From Brevibacillus fortis (GTDB lineage: Bacteria; Bacillota; Bacilli; Brevibacillales; Brevibacillaceae): a DNA stretch of 64,000 bases. The notes beneath the pieces were generated by a model that made no database searches, was not told the origin of the DNA, and saw only the letters and a program-made list of their open reading frames with translations. Both the position numbers and the translations under genes were made by a program. Location of the stretch: positions 186,001-250,000 of the forward strand of contig NZ_PXZM01000003.1 of assembly GCF_003013395.1 (NCBI RefSeq), read 5' to 3'. Of this stretch, positions 9,826-18,646 are shown one piece after another. Position 1 is the stretch's first letter. Each line of letters begins with the position of its first letter.

Positions 9826-9848
9826 GAGAAGGCGGCGGGCACCTTCTC
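9826..9848 (-). terminator. Terminator after the amidohydrolase gene
   Basis: On the minus strand, GAGAAGG and CCTTCTC form a seven-pair stem with a GC-rich loop followed by TTTTTCATTTT. It separates the amidohydrolase from the importer operon. Confidence 0.8.
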
Positions 9849-9918
9849 CTATTCAATGCGGTTGTAACAGATTATGTGCAGCATTGCACTACGTCTTCTT
9901 TAGCCACTTTCTTTTTCC

Positions 9919-11403
9919 CTACAGCTTCGTCGGATCAAATCTTCTCTCATCCAAATAAGCTCGCGCATGCCCCCAGAAATACTTGCTTGGCTGCATGTAT
10001 TTTTCCAGACCAGCTCTCTCGATTGTGCGATTCGCCTCTTCATTCGCTTCTTGGAGGATTTGCTTTTCATCCACAGTTAAAACGCGTCGCTCGTCCATAA
10101 TTAGCTCACCATCGACAATGACATGGTTCACATCTCCACCAACTGCCTGATAGACGACACGATGGACATGCATGTTCTCCGGATTCAAGTGGGCCTGGTG
10201 CATATTAACCGTAATGACATCCGCTTTTTTACCAGCCGTAAGCGACCCCAGCTCGTCATCCCAGCCGACACAGCGCGCCGCATCAATCGTTACCATTTCC
10301 AGCAGCTTGCCCGGCGGGAGGTAATAATAATCACGCAGCGCCGCTTGTTGCAGCAGCTGCATTCTGCGCATTGCCTGGAACATGTCAAAAGGAGTCATCG
10401 GCGAGGTGCCGTCTGTCGTGATCGCAACGGTCGCTCCCATCTCCAACAATTCCGTTATCGGGGTGCGTGCATTGATTTGACCAAAACCAGGAGAAGCACT
10501 CACATTCGTTCCTGTTTCAGCCAAAATTTTCGCCTCGTCAAAAGAAATTCCCCGGCAATGCTGCAAATGTACGTCTGGACCGAGCAGCGCGTACTCTTTA
10601 TCCTGTATCGCGAGGTGAATCATGCCTCCAAAAGCATCTGAATGTATGCGCGTGTCGTACTTTTTCGCAATCTCTCTGATTTTCCGCGCTTGGTAGCGGT
10701 CGAAATCGGTTAGGCCAAACAATTGGTCAGCGGGTGTCGGATAGGACGGATTGACAGAGGTCACGATGACAAATGGCGTTATGTATGCTCTGGTTTTATC
10801 GTTATTCGCGTGATTCAGGGCTTCAATCACTGCTTCTGCTCCTGCGAGAACCTGCTCATAGGTGACTTCCTTCGTTACTTTTTGTCCATCGACCCAGCGG
10901 CTGAAGGGATGCGGCCACGGTGGATTGCATGGGCCTGTCGCTACGATTTCGCGGACGCCGACCTCATTGTACGCTTTTGCGTGATTCAAGGCAAAGATCG
11001 GATCATCTGAGCGCGGCATCGAGCCCAGGACACTAACCCCTGTCGTAATCCCAGCTTTTAGCCGCTCCAACGCTGACAGTTTTCCTTCGTAGTACCAGAA
11101 ATCGTCTGTCACGTAGTGCTTGTAAGTGTTGGTCATGATTGGCATCCAGTCGTTGATGTTGTCCGTCGCAATCGTTTTGAACAACGAATGTCCGCCATGA
11201 CCATGTGCATCAACAAAGCCTGGCAGTATACAATGATGCGCGCAGTCGACTACCTTTTGTGCGGGATACTTGTCTTTTAGCAATTGGGTGTCGCCTACCT
11301 CCAAAATTCTTCCTTTATCAATAGCAACTGCCCCGTCCTGCAATACACGACGGTCTTTATCCATGGTAATGACTACACCGTTTACGAGTAATAAATCGAT
11401 CAA
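9919..11403 (-). CDS. Amidohydrolase of the TrzA/AtzA/SsnA (cytosine deaminase-like) family
   Basis: This 494-residue enzyme is a cytoplasmic metal-dependent amidohydrolase. Metal-binding motifs are visible: GFVDAHGHGG (about residues 61-70), IHSDAFGG and the LQHCRGIS histidine in the middle, and TTDGTSP late in the barrel, followed by a C-terminal return to the composite beta-sandwich (AGKKADVITVN). Relatives deaminate or dechlorinate N-heterocycles such as guanine, adenosine analogues or triazines; the substrate here is not recognisable. The start is TTG at 11403, with GGGGGAGAGG five bases upstream, and no ATG near the conserved N-terminus. The gene appears to be monocistronic. Confidence 0.9.
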   Translation of the reverse strand: MIDLLLVNGVVITMDKDRRVLQDGAVAIDKGRILEVGDTQLLKDKYPAQKVVDCAHHCILPGFVDAHGHGGHSLFKTIATDNINDWMPIMTNTYKHYVTDDFWYYEGKLSALERLKAGITTGVSVLGSMPRSDDPIFALNHAKAYNEVGVREIVATGPCNPPWPHPFSRWVDGQKVTKEVTYEQVLAGAEAVIEALNHANNDKTRAYITPFVIVTSVNPSYPTPADQLFGLTDFDRYQARKIREIAKKYDTRIHSDAFGGMIHLAIQDKEYALLGPDVHLQHCRGISFDEAKILAETGTNVSASPGFGQINARTPITELLEMGATVAITTDGTSPMTPFDMFQAMRRMQLLQQAALRDYYYLPPGKLLEMVTIDAARCVGWDDELGSLTAGKKADVITVNMHQAHLNPENMHVHRVVYQAVGGDVNHVIVDGELIMDERRVLTVDEKQILQEANEEANRTIERAGLEKYMQPSKYFWGHARAYLDERRFDPTKL

Positions 11404-11548
11404 GTTGCCTCTCCCCCAGTCTCCAGAATAAGGGCGGTACCTATGTCACCTACTCCCCTCCCTACACCTTACCGCAATTTCGATATCGTGTATTTGCAAG
11501 AAAATTACAACTTTTTATAATTTGTTTACCTGTTGGTCGTAAACGGAA

Positions 11549-11579
11549 AAACCACCTTCCCTTAAAGGAAAGATGGTTT
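11549..11579 (-). terminator. Terminator after the dedA gene
   Basis: On the minus strand AACCATCTTTCC and GGGAAGGTGGTT form a long stem followed by TTTTCC, directly after the dedA stop. Confidence 0.75.
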
Positions 11580-11587
11580 GTAAGTTT

Positions 11588-12199
11588 TTAGGCATCTGCT
11601 TTTCGCTTGCGAAGGAAAATCATAAGGAAGCCAATCCCAGCAATTGCGAGTACCACATAGACAACATTGGAATAGAGATCGAAATAGTACAGAATGTCTT
11701 CCCACGATTCCCCCAATAAGTGACCAGCCATCACCAGGGCGATGTTCCAAATAAACGTACCGAGCGTTGTAAACAACAAAAACAGCGGGAAATTCATTTT
11801 GGTCATACCAGCAGGAATGGAAATCAGGCTTCTGATTAATGGGATCATGCGGCAAAAAAAGATCGTCCAGTACCCGTATCGGTCGAACCATTCATTCGCT
11901 TTATGGATATCTGCCGTTTTAATGCGCAGAAGATGCCCCCATCTCTCTACGATTATCTCTATTTTTTTGACCTCTAGGTAATAACCGATTCCATAGAGCA
12001 TGATTGCCCCGAGCACCGAACCGATTGTAGCTGACAAAATTACGCCAATAACCGTTAAGGATGATTGCGTTGTCATAAATCCACCGAAGGTCAAGATCAC
12101 CTCAGAAGGAATGGGTGGAAAGACGTTTTCCAATGCCATCATGAGCAAAATACCGAAGTAACTATATTGTTCAATAATTTGGGTCATCCAGTTCTGCAT
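11588..12199 (-). CDS. DedA family (SNARE-associated/VTT) membrane protein
   Basis: An integral membrane protein of 203 residues of the DedA/VTT family, with the conserved FENVFPPIPSE-type segment (here ALENVFPPIPSEVILTFGG), and FFCRMIPLIRSLISIPAG, which carries the conserved arginines. Members are proposed lipid scramblases; DedA proteins of Gram-positive bacteria affect envelope stress and undecaprenyl-phosphate recycling. The start is placed at ATG 12199, where TGAGGG is five bases upstream; the in-frame GTG at 12211 lies inside that ribosome site. No partner gene is adjacent. Confidence 0.92.
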   Translation of the reverse strand: MQNWMTQIIEQYSYFGILLMMALENVFPPIPSEVILTFGGFMTTQSSLTVIGVILSATIGSVLGAIMLYGIGYYLEVKKIEIIVERWGHLLRIKTADIHKANEWFDRYGYWTIFFCRMIPLIRSLISIPAGMTKMNFPLFLLFTTLGTFIWNIALVMAGHLLGESWEDILYYFDLYSNVVYVVLAIAGIGFLMIFLRKRKADA

Positions 12200-12403
12200 G
12201 CTATCCCTCACAGTTATTTACCAATGCTTATCTCTCCAGTATAGAGACACGCGTTGCATAGTTCAATGAAAAGCGATAATCTTTTCCTTTATTTCAATAC
12301 GAAACAAGGAGGTCTTGGGTTACCCTTCCATTGAAAATTTTCATGCAGACTATTTTTTAAATAATATTGCAATCATAGGGAATGAGTGGAATATCCGGAG
12401 GGT

Positions 12404-12580
12404 ATGTCTATTCAAGCAACCATTACCGAGATCGACAACCCAAAATACGACTCGTCAATGTACCACGTTAATACGACTGTCACGAATATTTCGCGGAAAC
12501 CTAACAGATTATTCCTACTACTTGGACCAGTATATCATTGTGTCGTCTCTCTTTATTTCCTCAAAGCCCATTTTGACTAA
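12404..12580 (+). pseudogene. Possible remnant of a small gene
   Basis: In the 319-bp space between dedA and the GNAT gene, a plus-strand frame from ATG 12404 (GGAGGG just before it) codes for MSIQATITEIDNPKYDSSMY and a further HVNTTVTNISRKPN that look like genuine beta-rich protein. The frame then degenerates into low-quality sequence that overlaps the 3' end of the convergent acetyltransferase gene. A truncated relic is more likely than a working gene. I do not recognise the family; nothing else is visible in this gap. Confidence 0.25.
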
Positions 12581-13021
12581 AATTTTGGCAGAATCTATGT
12601 TATCTAGTAGGCACTTCGCTGTAATCTTCTTCACTTTTGGCTGCGATAATGCCCAATTCGTTAACCCTGCAGCCGCCTCATACGCGTACCCTTTTTTTCG
12701 CTCGGCTTCAATAATTCCATAGCCGATATCCACTTCTCCCTCCGTATTCGGTCCTCCCTTGAATCCGGCATCGCCGATGATCTTCATGCCATCCGTTGTA
12801 ATGATCATCCACGATTCAAAACCTGTCGATTCCCCTGCGCGTTCGAGTGCTATTATGATTTTGTGTATCGTTTCCATTGTATCTGCATCAGGCCAGCCTT
12901 TGCCTAATGTAAGTCCCATGCCCATTAACTCTTCGTAATTTTCTTGCAAAACATTCGTCGCTATTCTATGTGTAAATGGAATCAATAGAAGCCGTTGTGT
13001 CTGGATTTTTAGTTCATTCAT
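12518..13021 (-). CDS. GNAT family N-acetyltransferase (RimJ/RimL type)
   Basis: This single-domain acetyltransferase has 167 residues. The opening IQTQRLLLIPFT is typical of the RimJ/RimL group, and the acetyl-CoA-binding region IGYGIIEAERKKGYAYEAAAGL (motif A) is present near residues 97-118, followed by the VKKITAKCLLDNIDSAKILVKMGF segment. The acceptor amine is unknown; protein N-termini or small-molecule amines are usual. It ends by converging on the remnant at 12404-12580. The gene stands alone. Confidence 0.88.
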   Translation of the reverse strand: MNELKIQTQRLLLIPFTHRIATNVLQENYEELMGMGLTLGKGWPDADTMETIHKIIIALERAGESTGFESWMIITTDGMKIIGDAGFKGGPNTEGEVDIGYGIIEAERKKGYAYEAAAGLTNWALSQPKVKKITAKCLLDNIDSAKILVKMGFEEIKRDDTMIYWSK

Positions 13022-13210
13022 GGACAGGTGCCCCTCCCTCTTCCTTTCTTGTCGATGAAGCTATTGACGTTGGATTTACTCTCCATTTTTTCAGAAAGGG
13101 TCCATTCCTACACCTCAGCTACTCATTACATACTCCGATAGTAGTGAATCTCTCGGGCAATTAACATTATAGCATCATTTTCCATCTATCTTTCTCAAAC
13201 AAAATGAACA

Positions 13211-13239
13211 TTGATTAATTGGAGTCTTTTCCGAATAAT
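13211..13239 (+). promoter_or_regulatory. Sigma-A-type promoter of the GNAT-aminotransferase fusion gene
   Basis: TTGATT (13211-13216) and AATAAT (13234-13239) are separated by 17 bp, 57 bp before the ATG at 13296. Confidence 0.5.
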
Positions 13240-13295
13240 GAGAGATAACAATCATTTTGGACACCACGGAAATCCAGTTGGTAAGGAGTGAAAAA

Positions 13296-15041
13296 ATGTC
13301 CACTACGCTAAACACTGAGCTTGTCCGCATTCAGCCATGGGCAGATCACGATCTTCCCTTGTTGCGTCTTTTGAATGCGCCTGGCATGATGGAGCATCTT
13401 GGAGGTCCGGAAGCAGAGGAGCAACTCCTTGCCCGGCACGAGCGATACGTCAATAAGGACGGTCAGCTAACGAGCAAGATGTTCAGCATCGTATTGCTGC
13501 CAGATCACACCCCTGTCGGAAGCATCGGCTATTGGGACCGCAACTGGCAAGGAGAACACGTATACGAAGTAGGCTGGAGCGTTCTACCACCATTCCAAGG
13601 GAAAGGAATCGCCTCTGTGGCCTTATCCTCGCTCATCACACTCATTAACCAAGAGCGAAGACACAAGTTTATTCATGCCTATCCCTCTGTAGACAACCCT
13701 GCCTCAAATGCCATTTGCCGTAAGCTCGGTTTCACTCTGCAATCAGAATGTGTCTTTGAATACCCTCCAGGACATTTTATGCGCTCCAATGATTGGCGTT
13801 TAGAAGTTGCATCGGAACCTTTCCCCATTGAAAAAGTCCGGGAGCAATTCCCCGCGCTACAACGAGCTTACAAAGGCAAGCCCGCTGTTTATCTGGATGG
13901 CCCAGGTGGCTCGCAAGTCGTAAAATCCTCCATGGACGCGATCTACAGCTATATGGCGAACGGTGGGGCGAATTTACACGGCTCCTTTCCAACGAGCAAG
14001 GAGACAGAAGCCATCCTTGCAGATGCCAAGCAAGCCGTAGCCGACCTCTTCCACGTGAGGCCGATGGAGGTAGCCTTCGGTGCGAATATGACCACGCTGA
14101 CCTTTGCGATTGCGCGTGCATTGGGTCGACATTGGAAAGAAGGGGATGAGATCATCGTCTCTGAGATGGATCACCGCGCAAATGTAGACCCGTGGCTGAC
14201 TGTTGCCGCTGATCGCGGAATGACCGTTCGGTGGTTGAAGGTGAACAAAGAAACCCTTACGCTACAACTCGATGAGCTCGATACCCTACTTACTTCCAGA
14301 ACCAGACTGATGGCGGTCGGGCTCGCTTCCAATGCAGTCGGAACGATCCATGATCTCGCTGCCATTTCCCAAAAAGCACGTGCCAAAGGAGTCATTATCG
14401 CTGTTGACGCCGTTCATGCCGTTCCTCACTTCTCCATTCATCGTGACGAGATTGGCGCCGATATCCTGCTCTGTTCCGCTTACAAGTTTTTCGGCCCTCA
14501 TGTTGGAATCGCTGTCATCCGCAAAGAAATTTTTGAAGCACTCGATGTTTACAAATTGGTTCCTGCCGCCTCTTCTTATCCAGATAAACTGGAGACCGGA
14601 ACACAAAATCATGAAGGAATCGCAGGAATCAGACCCGCAATCGATTTTGTTGCTTCGCTTGGTTTCGGGGATAGCTTCTCTGAAAAAATTCGCTCTGGTT
14701 ACGAGATGATCGAAGCCTATGAAAATCAGCTGGCAGAAAAGCTGCGAAAAGCACTAGGCGCAATGAACGGTGTCACACTCTATCAAGCGGGTGAAGATGT
14801 ACCGAAAACACCGACGATCGCTTTTCGGATCGAAGGGTTTTCTCCTCGAGAAATATGTGAGCGATTGTGCGAGGAGCATAGCATATTCGTTGCGGACGGG
14901 GATTTCTATGCGACAACACTCGCCAATTGTTTGGGAATCAATGAAAGCGGCGGCTGGATACGAGCGGGGCTGGCACCGTACAATACCGACGAGGAAATTG
15001 AACGGTTCATACAAGGTATCAAAGAAATGATAACGGCATAA
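13296..15041 (+). CDS. Fusion: GNAT acetyltransferase + class-V aminotransferase (cysteine desulfurase-like)
   Basis: The 581-residue protein joins two domains. Residues ~1-170 are a GNAT domain (VGWSVLPPFQGKGIASVA is motif A; NPASNAICRKLGF follows). Residues ~185-581 are a PLP-dependent class-V aminotransferase of the cysteine-desulfurase-like group, with VYLDGPGGSQV at its start and the Schiff-base lysine in SAYKFFGPH (K397). The reaction is not known; relatives remove sulfur from cysteine or act as lyases/epimerases. AAGGAGTG lies six bases before ATG 13296; the longer frame from 13257 has no ribosome site. The gene is plus-strand and apparently monocistronic, ending in a shared terminator with the convergent TOMM cluster. 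Confidence 0.9.
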   Translation: MSTTLNTELVRIQPWADHDLPLLRLLNAPGMMEHLGGPEAEEQLLARHERYVNKDGQLTSKMFSIVLLPDHTPVGSIGYWDRNWQGEHVYEVGWSVLPPFQGKGIASVALSSLITLINQERRHKFIHAYPSVDNPASNAICRKLGFTLQSECVFEYPPGHFMRSNDWRLEVASEPFPIEKVREQFPALQRAYKGKPAVYLDGPGGSQVVKSSMDAIYSYMANGGANLHGSFPTSKETEAILADAKQAVADLFHVRPMEVAFGANMTTLTFAIARALGRHWKEGDEIIVSEMDHRANVDPWLTVAADRGMTVRWLKVNKETLTLQLDELDTLLTSRTRLMAVGLASNAVGTIHDLAAISQKARAKGVIIAVDAVHAVPHFSIHRDEIGADILLCSAYKFFGPHVGIAVIRKEIFEALDVYKLVPAASSYPDKLETGTQNHEGIAGIRPAIDFVASLGFGDSFSEKIRSGYEMIEAYENQLAEKLRKALGAMNGVTLYQAGEDVPKTPTIAFRIEGFSPREICERLCEEHSIFVADGDFYATTLANCLGINESGGWIRAGLAPYNTDEEIERFIQGIKEMITA

Positions 15042-15044
15042 AAC

Positions 15045-15073
15045 AAGACCCGGGTCAACGCGACTCGGGTCTT
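15045..15073. terminator. Bidirectional terminator between fusion gene and TOMM cluster
   Basis: AAGACCCGGGT and ACTCGGGTCTT form an 11-bp stem with one mismatch; a T-rich stretch follows on the plus strand. It lies between the convergent genes ending at 15041 and 15082. Confidence 0.75.
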
Positions 15074-15081
15074 ACACGTTT

Positions 15082-16683
15082 TTATCCATGAAGCCCGCCC
15101 TGAAATCTAGCGCGGGCGCGATAATGCCCGACTGGAATTTGAATCAAGCAGGTTTTCTCTTCTGTCTCTAGGTTATACAGATCGTCGCAATTTTTGACGT
15201 CAAATCCGAGTAGCGGATGGCCGCCCATTCCACACGTGAACGCTGCCAAAAGCAAGCGATGCACGACGATTCCCGCCTCCATCTGCTGGATGCGATATCC
15301 TCTAAACCCTAGCTGATTGATCAAATGATCGCGTTTACCCGCCACATGAAAGCAGAGCGGCACTTGATACAAATTCACGTTGTCCATAGTCATTCCGTCT
15401 TGAAGACGAGCTCGTAAATCTCCACAGACAATCGGATAAAGAGCGTGCTCCACTGGTTCGTAAGCGTATGCCCCGTCTTGCATCCCTTCTACTTGATAAA
15501 TACTTACATAGAGAGAAAGCCTCCCCCACGCTACTTCCGGATCTTTTCCCAAATCACTGCCATACGATAGAGCACTCATCGTCATTTCCATGATACGCGC
15601 TACCTGATCCTGGTCTGTTTTCCTCCTGATAAAGTCCATTTCTGGCGAAAAACGCTCCCAGCAAAATTGCGCCAAATCATAGCTTGGTTTCTGCAAACGC
15701 GGGAGAAGAATTCGCTCATCGGAAAGACGAGTCCACTTGCTTTCTAAATGATCCGAATAACGGGTAAACGAATGGGTAGATTCCTGCATGACAGCCTCAT
15801 TCATTTGCAGGAGCGCAGGATATTTCCTCCTTCTTTTTGAGCGCATCACATGCACATGCTTTTGCTCAGAGAGTTCCCCCATTAGGTCGCTTGCAGTCTC
15901 CTCTCCTCGCTCTATCCATTGTGTGGGTGATTGCATCGATCCTTCTGTTTGAAATGATAAGGGAACCACTGCGTATACACTCTCTTGAACGGCTGACAAA
16001 CCAAGCAGTGCATTCATCGCTCGATCCAGAAACTGGTAGTGTACCGTAGTCGAAACACCGAACTTTTTAGCCATCTCCTGCATTTGTCCAAGCAGTACAC
16101 CAGCATCGAGACCCTGCAATCGATAGGAAAACTCATCATACTTAAAAAAGTTCTTCCAAAAATAGATGGATACGAACGCAACCCCAAAGCATTCATTTAC
16201 TGGACAACTGCCACCTAGCGCTCGGCTAAGGAAATGATCAAAATTCCCTTCGCGCAATTGTACGAGTCTGTGATGGGCAGCATCGTAGTGGTATAGACCA
16301 GGAGGAATACTCGACAGCTTCAAATATACGTACAGCTCACTCGGATAGAGCGCTCCCCCAGACGGAATCGGTCTTCTATTCGTTACATGCGGCAAAAACG
16401 ACTCAGACCCTGCATCTGCCAGAGTCGTGGTCAACAGCCCTTGGCTGATTTGGATGAGTCCGTAGCTATACCATAACCAAGCGCCCAATTGATGAAGAGA
16501 CAACCCTTGTGAAACCCTTTGATCTGCAAGTGAGAGAGGTACCTCTTCTGGCAGGGGAATGACAGGTAGCCCCCTGTACATCTTGTATGTCAGCGGAGCA
16601 TCTTCCCAATCCACTTCGAGATCACTTGGCCTGGCGTTTTCTGTATCAAAATGAAGACGGTACAAGAAATTTTCAAGACTCAT
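15082..16683 (-). CDS. SagB-type dehydrogenase of a heterocycloanthracin-like TOMM cluster
   Basis: A nitroreductase-fold FMN enzyme of 533 residues with two related halves. The SagB/ThcOx signature PSGGALYPSELYVY lies near residues 105-118. SagB-type enzymes oxidise azolines, formed from Cys/Ser/Thr of a precursor peptide, to aromatic thiazoles and oxazoles (family knowledge). The second half (SALSYGSDLGKDPEVAW..., MEAGIVVHRLLLAAFTCGMGGHPLLGFD) is a second nitroreductase-like unit. I set the start at ATG 16683 (GGGAG eight bases upstream); the ATG at 16704 lacks a ribosome site. Last gene of the TOMM maturation operon. Confidence 0.92.
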   Translation of the reverse strand: MSLENFLYRLHFDTENARPSDLEVDWEDAPLTYKMYRGLPVIPLPEEVPLSLADQRVSQGLSLHQLGAWLWYSYGLIQISQGLLTTTLADAGSESFLPHVTNRRPIPSGGALYPSELYVYLKLSSIPPGLYHYDAAHHRLVQLREGNFDHFLSRALGGSCPVNECFGVAFVSIYFWKNFFKYDEFSYRLQGLDAGVLLGQMQEMAKKFGVSTTVHYQFLDRAMNALLGLSAVQESVYAVVPLSFQTEGSMQSPTQWIERGEETASDLMGELSEQKHVHVMRSKRRRKYPALLQMNEAVMQESTHSFTRYSDHLESKWTRLSDERILLPRLQKPSYDLAQFCWERFSPEMDFIRRKTDQDQVARIMEMTMSALSYGSDLGKDPEVAWGRLSLYVSIYQVEGMQDGAYAYEPVEHALYPIVCGDLRARLQDGMTMDNVNLYQVPLCFHVAGKRDHLINQLGFRGYRIQQMEAGIVVHRLLLAAFTCGMGGHPLLGFDVKNCDDLYNLETEEKTCLIQIPVGHYRARARFQGGLHG

Positions 16684-16705
16684 CCGGCTCACTCCCAGAT
16701 GCATG

Positions 16706-18646
16706 TTATGGAAACGGATGCGGAAAAGGATTCAACTCGTCTACACGCAGTGGTTCTTTCGCGTAGCCCAGCTTCACGGGGACGTCCAATATTCTTTTCA
16801 ATCCCGTTACTCGCGTGAGATGATGGCCAAAAGTCATCGGGAGCATGCCAGGAATTAATACCCGCACGCAAGATAAGCCATGGCGCCCTACCTCTGGTGT
16901 CGTTTGATCCACCACAATGACATCGAGGTCTAAATTCTGGAACACTTGGAGCAAATCCCGCAAATCGTCTGTTAGGTCACGATGTTGGTTTCTTCTAGGA
17001 AATTGTTCAGCGAATGAGACCATCGGACGTGAATCATCCAAAAGGAAGGATAAGCGCTCCGCAGCTTCTGGCAAGCTGTATAGCATTGCATGATCATCCA
17101 TCTTTTTCACTAGGGACGAATCGTGGAGCATGCGCAAATATTTGTCTCGGTTCGCTTCGTACTTGTCTGTCAAAGTCATGAGCATCGCAGCCGTTTCATA
17201 AATGGAGCTTTTTACAGCGCGGATGGGGTCTGAATGCGCTCCTGCTGCACAAACGAGGTGCAATCCTTCCTCTCCGCGGTTTTTCGCAATCGTCCATACA
17301 GCTGGAATTCCATTTTCCATTGTCGCATCAAACAAGTACAAATCGTAATTCGTAACCGTCTGCATCCGATCGATCAACAGGAGCAATTCCCGATCATGGG
17401 CCGTAGAAAGATCGAGGCGTGGCAACGGCAATTGGGCATACCAGGTCAACAAGAAAGCATCTCGCTCCACCACTTCGAGGATGCCGTAAAAGATCGCCTC
17501 CTCCAAGCTGCCGCCTAACGCACAGCCATTGGAGGTCTCAAATACAACTCCCTCCCCGAATCCCATACTGTAGTAAGCCATGAGCTCAGGTACAAGAATG
17601 GGTCGCTCTTCTTTAAATGAATAACCCCATACCCAGTTCATCTCTCGTTTGGGATCAAACGGGAGAAACGGAAAGTCAGGCAGAGCATATTGCTCTTCAG
17701 AATGGGTACCCGCTGTCGTCGGATCAAGTGCATACGGCGCAAGGTTTGCATAGCAATCGCGTACCATCGTCCTCTTGCCACGCGGCATCAGCCCACAATA
17801 TCTTTCCATCCCTTCCAAAATCGCCGTTATTTCACTATCCGCGAATGAAACAGATCTGCCGGCCGTGCCCTCATCATGCGAAAATAAAGGCAAATTGACA
17901 CTGACATCTGCGAACACAGAGACGAGATCACGTACTTTCCCATTCAAAAACCCGGTTCGGGAATCCAAATATTCGGTGGAGAGAGCTTGTTTCAAATCGG
18001 CTATCGATTTTGTGCGATAGCTGTCAGGACTTTGCTTTACGATAGGCTTCAAGTGTATTCTCGCCTGCTCTTCAGAATCATCAGGCAACTGACTGCATAC
18101 CGGGCATAACGGATTCGGCAAAAAGAAGTGGCGCGTGCTGGTCAATGTTTGCAAATCAATAAACTGGATATGCTCGGATAACTGGGCTTGCCTACCCTCT
18201 ACGATACGTTCAACCTCCGCACTGACATGGTATGCCACTTGTAACAACCCGGAGCGGGATGACCATGGATCACGTGGTATGCCGCCTTTCTCCCTCAGCA
18301 TATGCTGTACCTTCCACATCTCTTTGCGATCGCGTCCCGCCATCAATCGCCGCATATCAGCACACTGGGAGCACCCTTTTTGACCTGGACGAACCAACGG
18401 GCCAACGATCGCCTCCCCGAACGAAACGAAACCGCGCAACCATGGAATATTCGCTTGTCGGAAATGCTTTTCTACCTGCAAATGCAAAGCAGGATGATAC
18501 GTATCGTGCAACAGGAGCGCCAAATTTGCTCCGATTGTCGCAGACTCCATGTTTTCGCTCTGCCGCACTCGATAGTCCTTGCTCAAATGTTCTGAAACCA
18601 GCTCCGCCAGTACTCCGTCTCCAATGATAAGAATGTCAGCGCTCAT
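16706..18646 (-). CDS. YcaO-type TOMM cyclodehydratase with fused SagC/ocin-ThiF-like N-terminus
   Basis: This 646-residue protein combines a peptide-binding partner domain with a YcaO domain. The first ~200 residues resemble the E1/ThiF-like cyclodehydratase partner, with two Cys pairs (CSQC and CPVC) that probably bind zinc. The YcaO domain follows, with EAIFYGILEVVERDAF near residue 380 (ATP/Mg-binding region) and the Pro-rich C-terminus NPFPHPFP, the hallmark of azoline-forming YcaO enzymes. It uses ATP to cyclise Cys/Ser/Thr of the precursor at 20738-21067 (family knowledge). Its ATG overlaps the stop of the upstream maturation gene (ATGA), indicating coupling. Confidence 0.94.
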   Translation of the reverse strand: MSADILIIGDGVLAELVSEHLSKDYRVRQSENMESATIGANLALLLHDTYHPALHLQVEKHFRQANIPWLRGFVSFGEAIVGPLVRPGQKGCSQCADMRRLMAGRDRKEMWKVQHMLREKGGIPRDPWSSRSGLLQVAYHVSAEVERIVEGRQAQLSEHIQFIDLQTLTSTRHFFLPNPLCPVCSQLPDDSEEQARIHLKPIVKQSPDSYRTKSIADLKQALSTEYLDSRTGFLNGKVRDLVSVFADVSVNLPLFSHDEGTAGRSVSFADSEITAILEGMERYCGLMPRGKRTMVRDCYANLAPYALDPTTAGTHSEEQYALPDFPFLPFDPKREMNWVWGYSFKEERPILVPELMAYYSMGFGEGVVFETSNGCALGGSLEEAIFYGILEVVERDAFLLTWYAQLPLPRLDLSTAHDRELLLLIDRMQTVTNYDLYLFDATMENGIPAVWTIAKNRGEEGLHLVCAAGAHSDPIRAVKSSIYETAAMLMTLTDKYEANRDKYLRMLHDSSLVKKMDDHAMLYSLPEAAERLSFLLDDSRPMVSFAEQFPRRNQHRDLTDDLRDLLQVFQNLDLDVIVVDQTTPEVGRHGLSCVRVLIPGMLPMTFGHHLTRVTGLKRILDVPVKLGYAKEPLRVDELNPFPHPFP

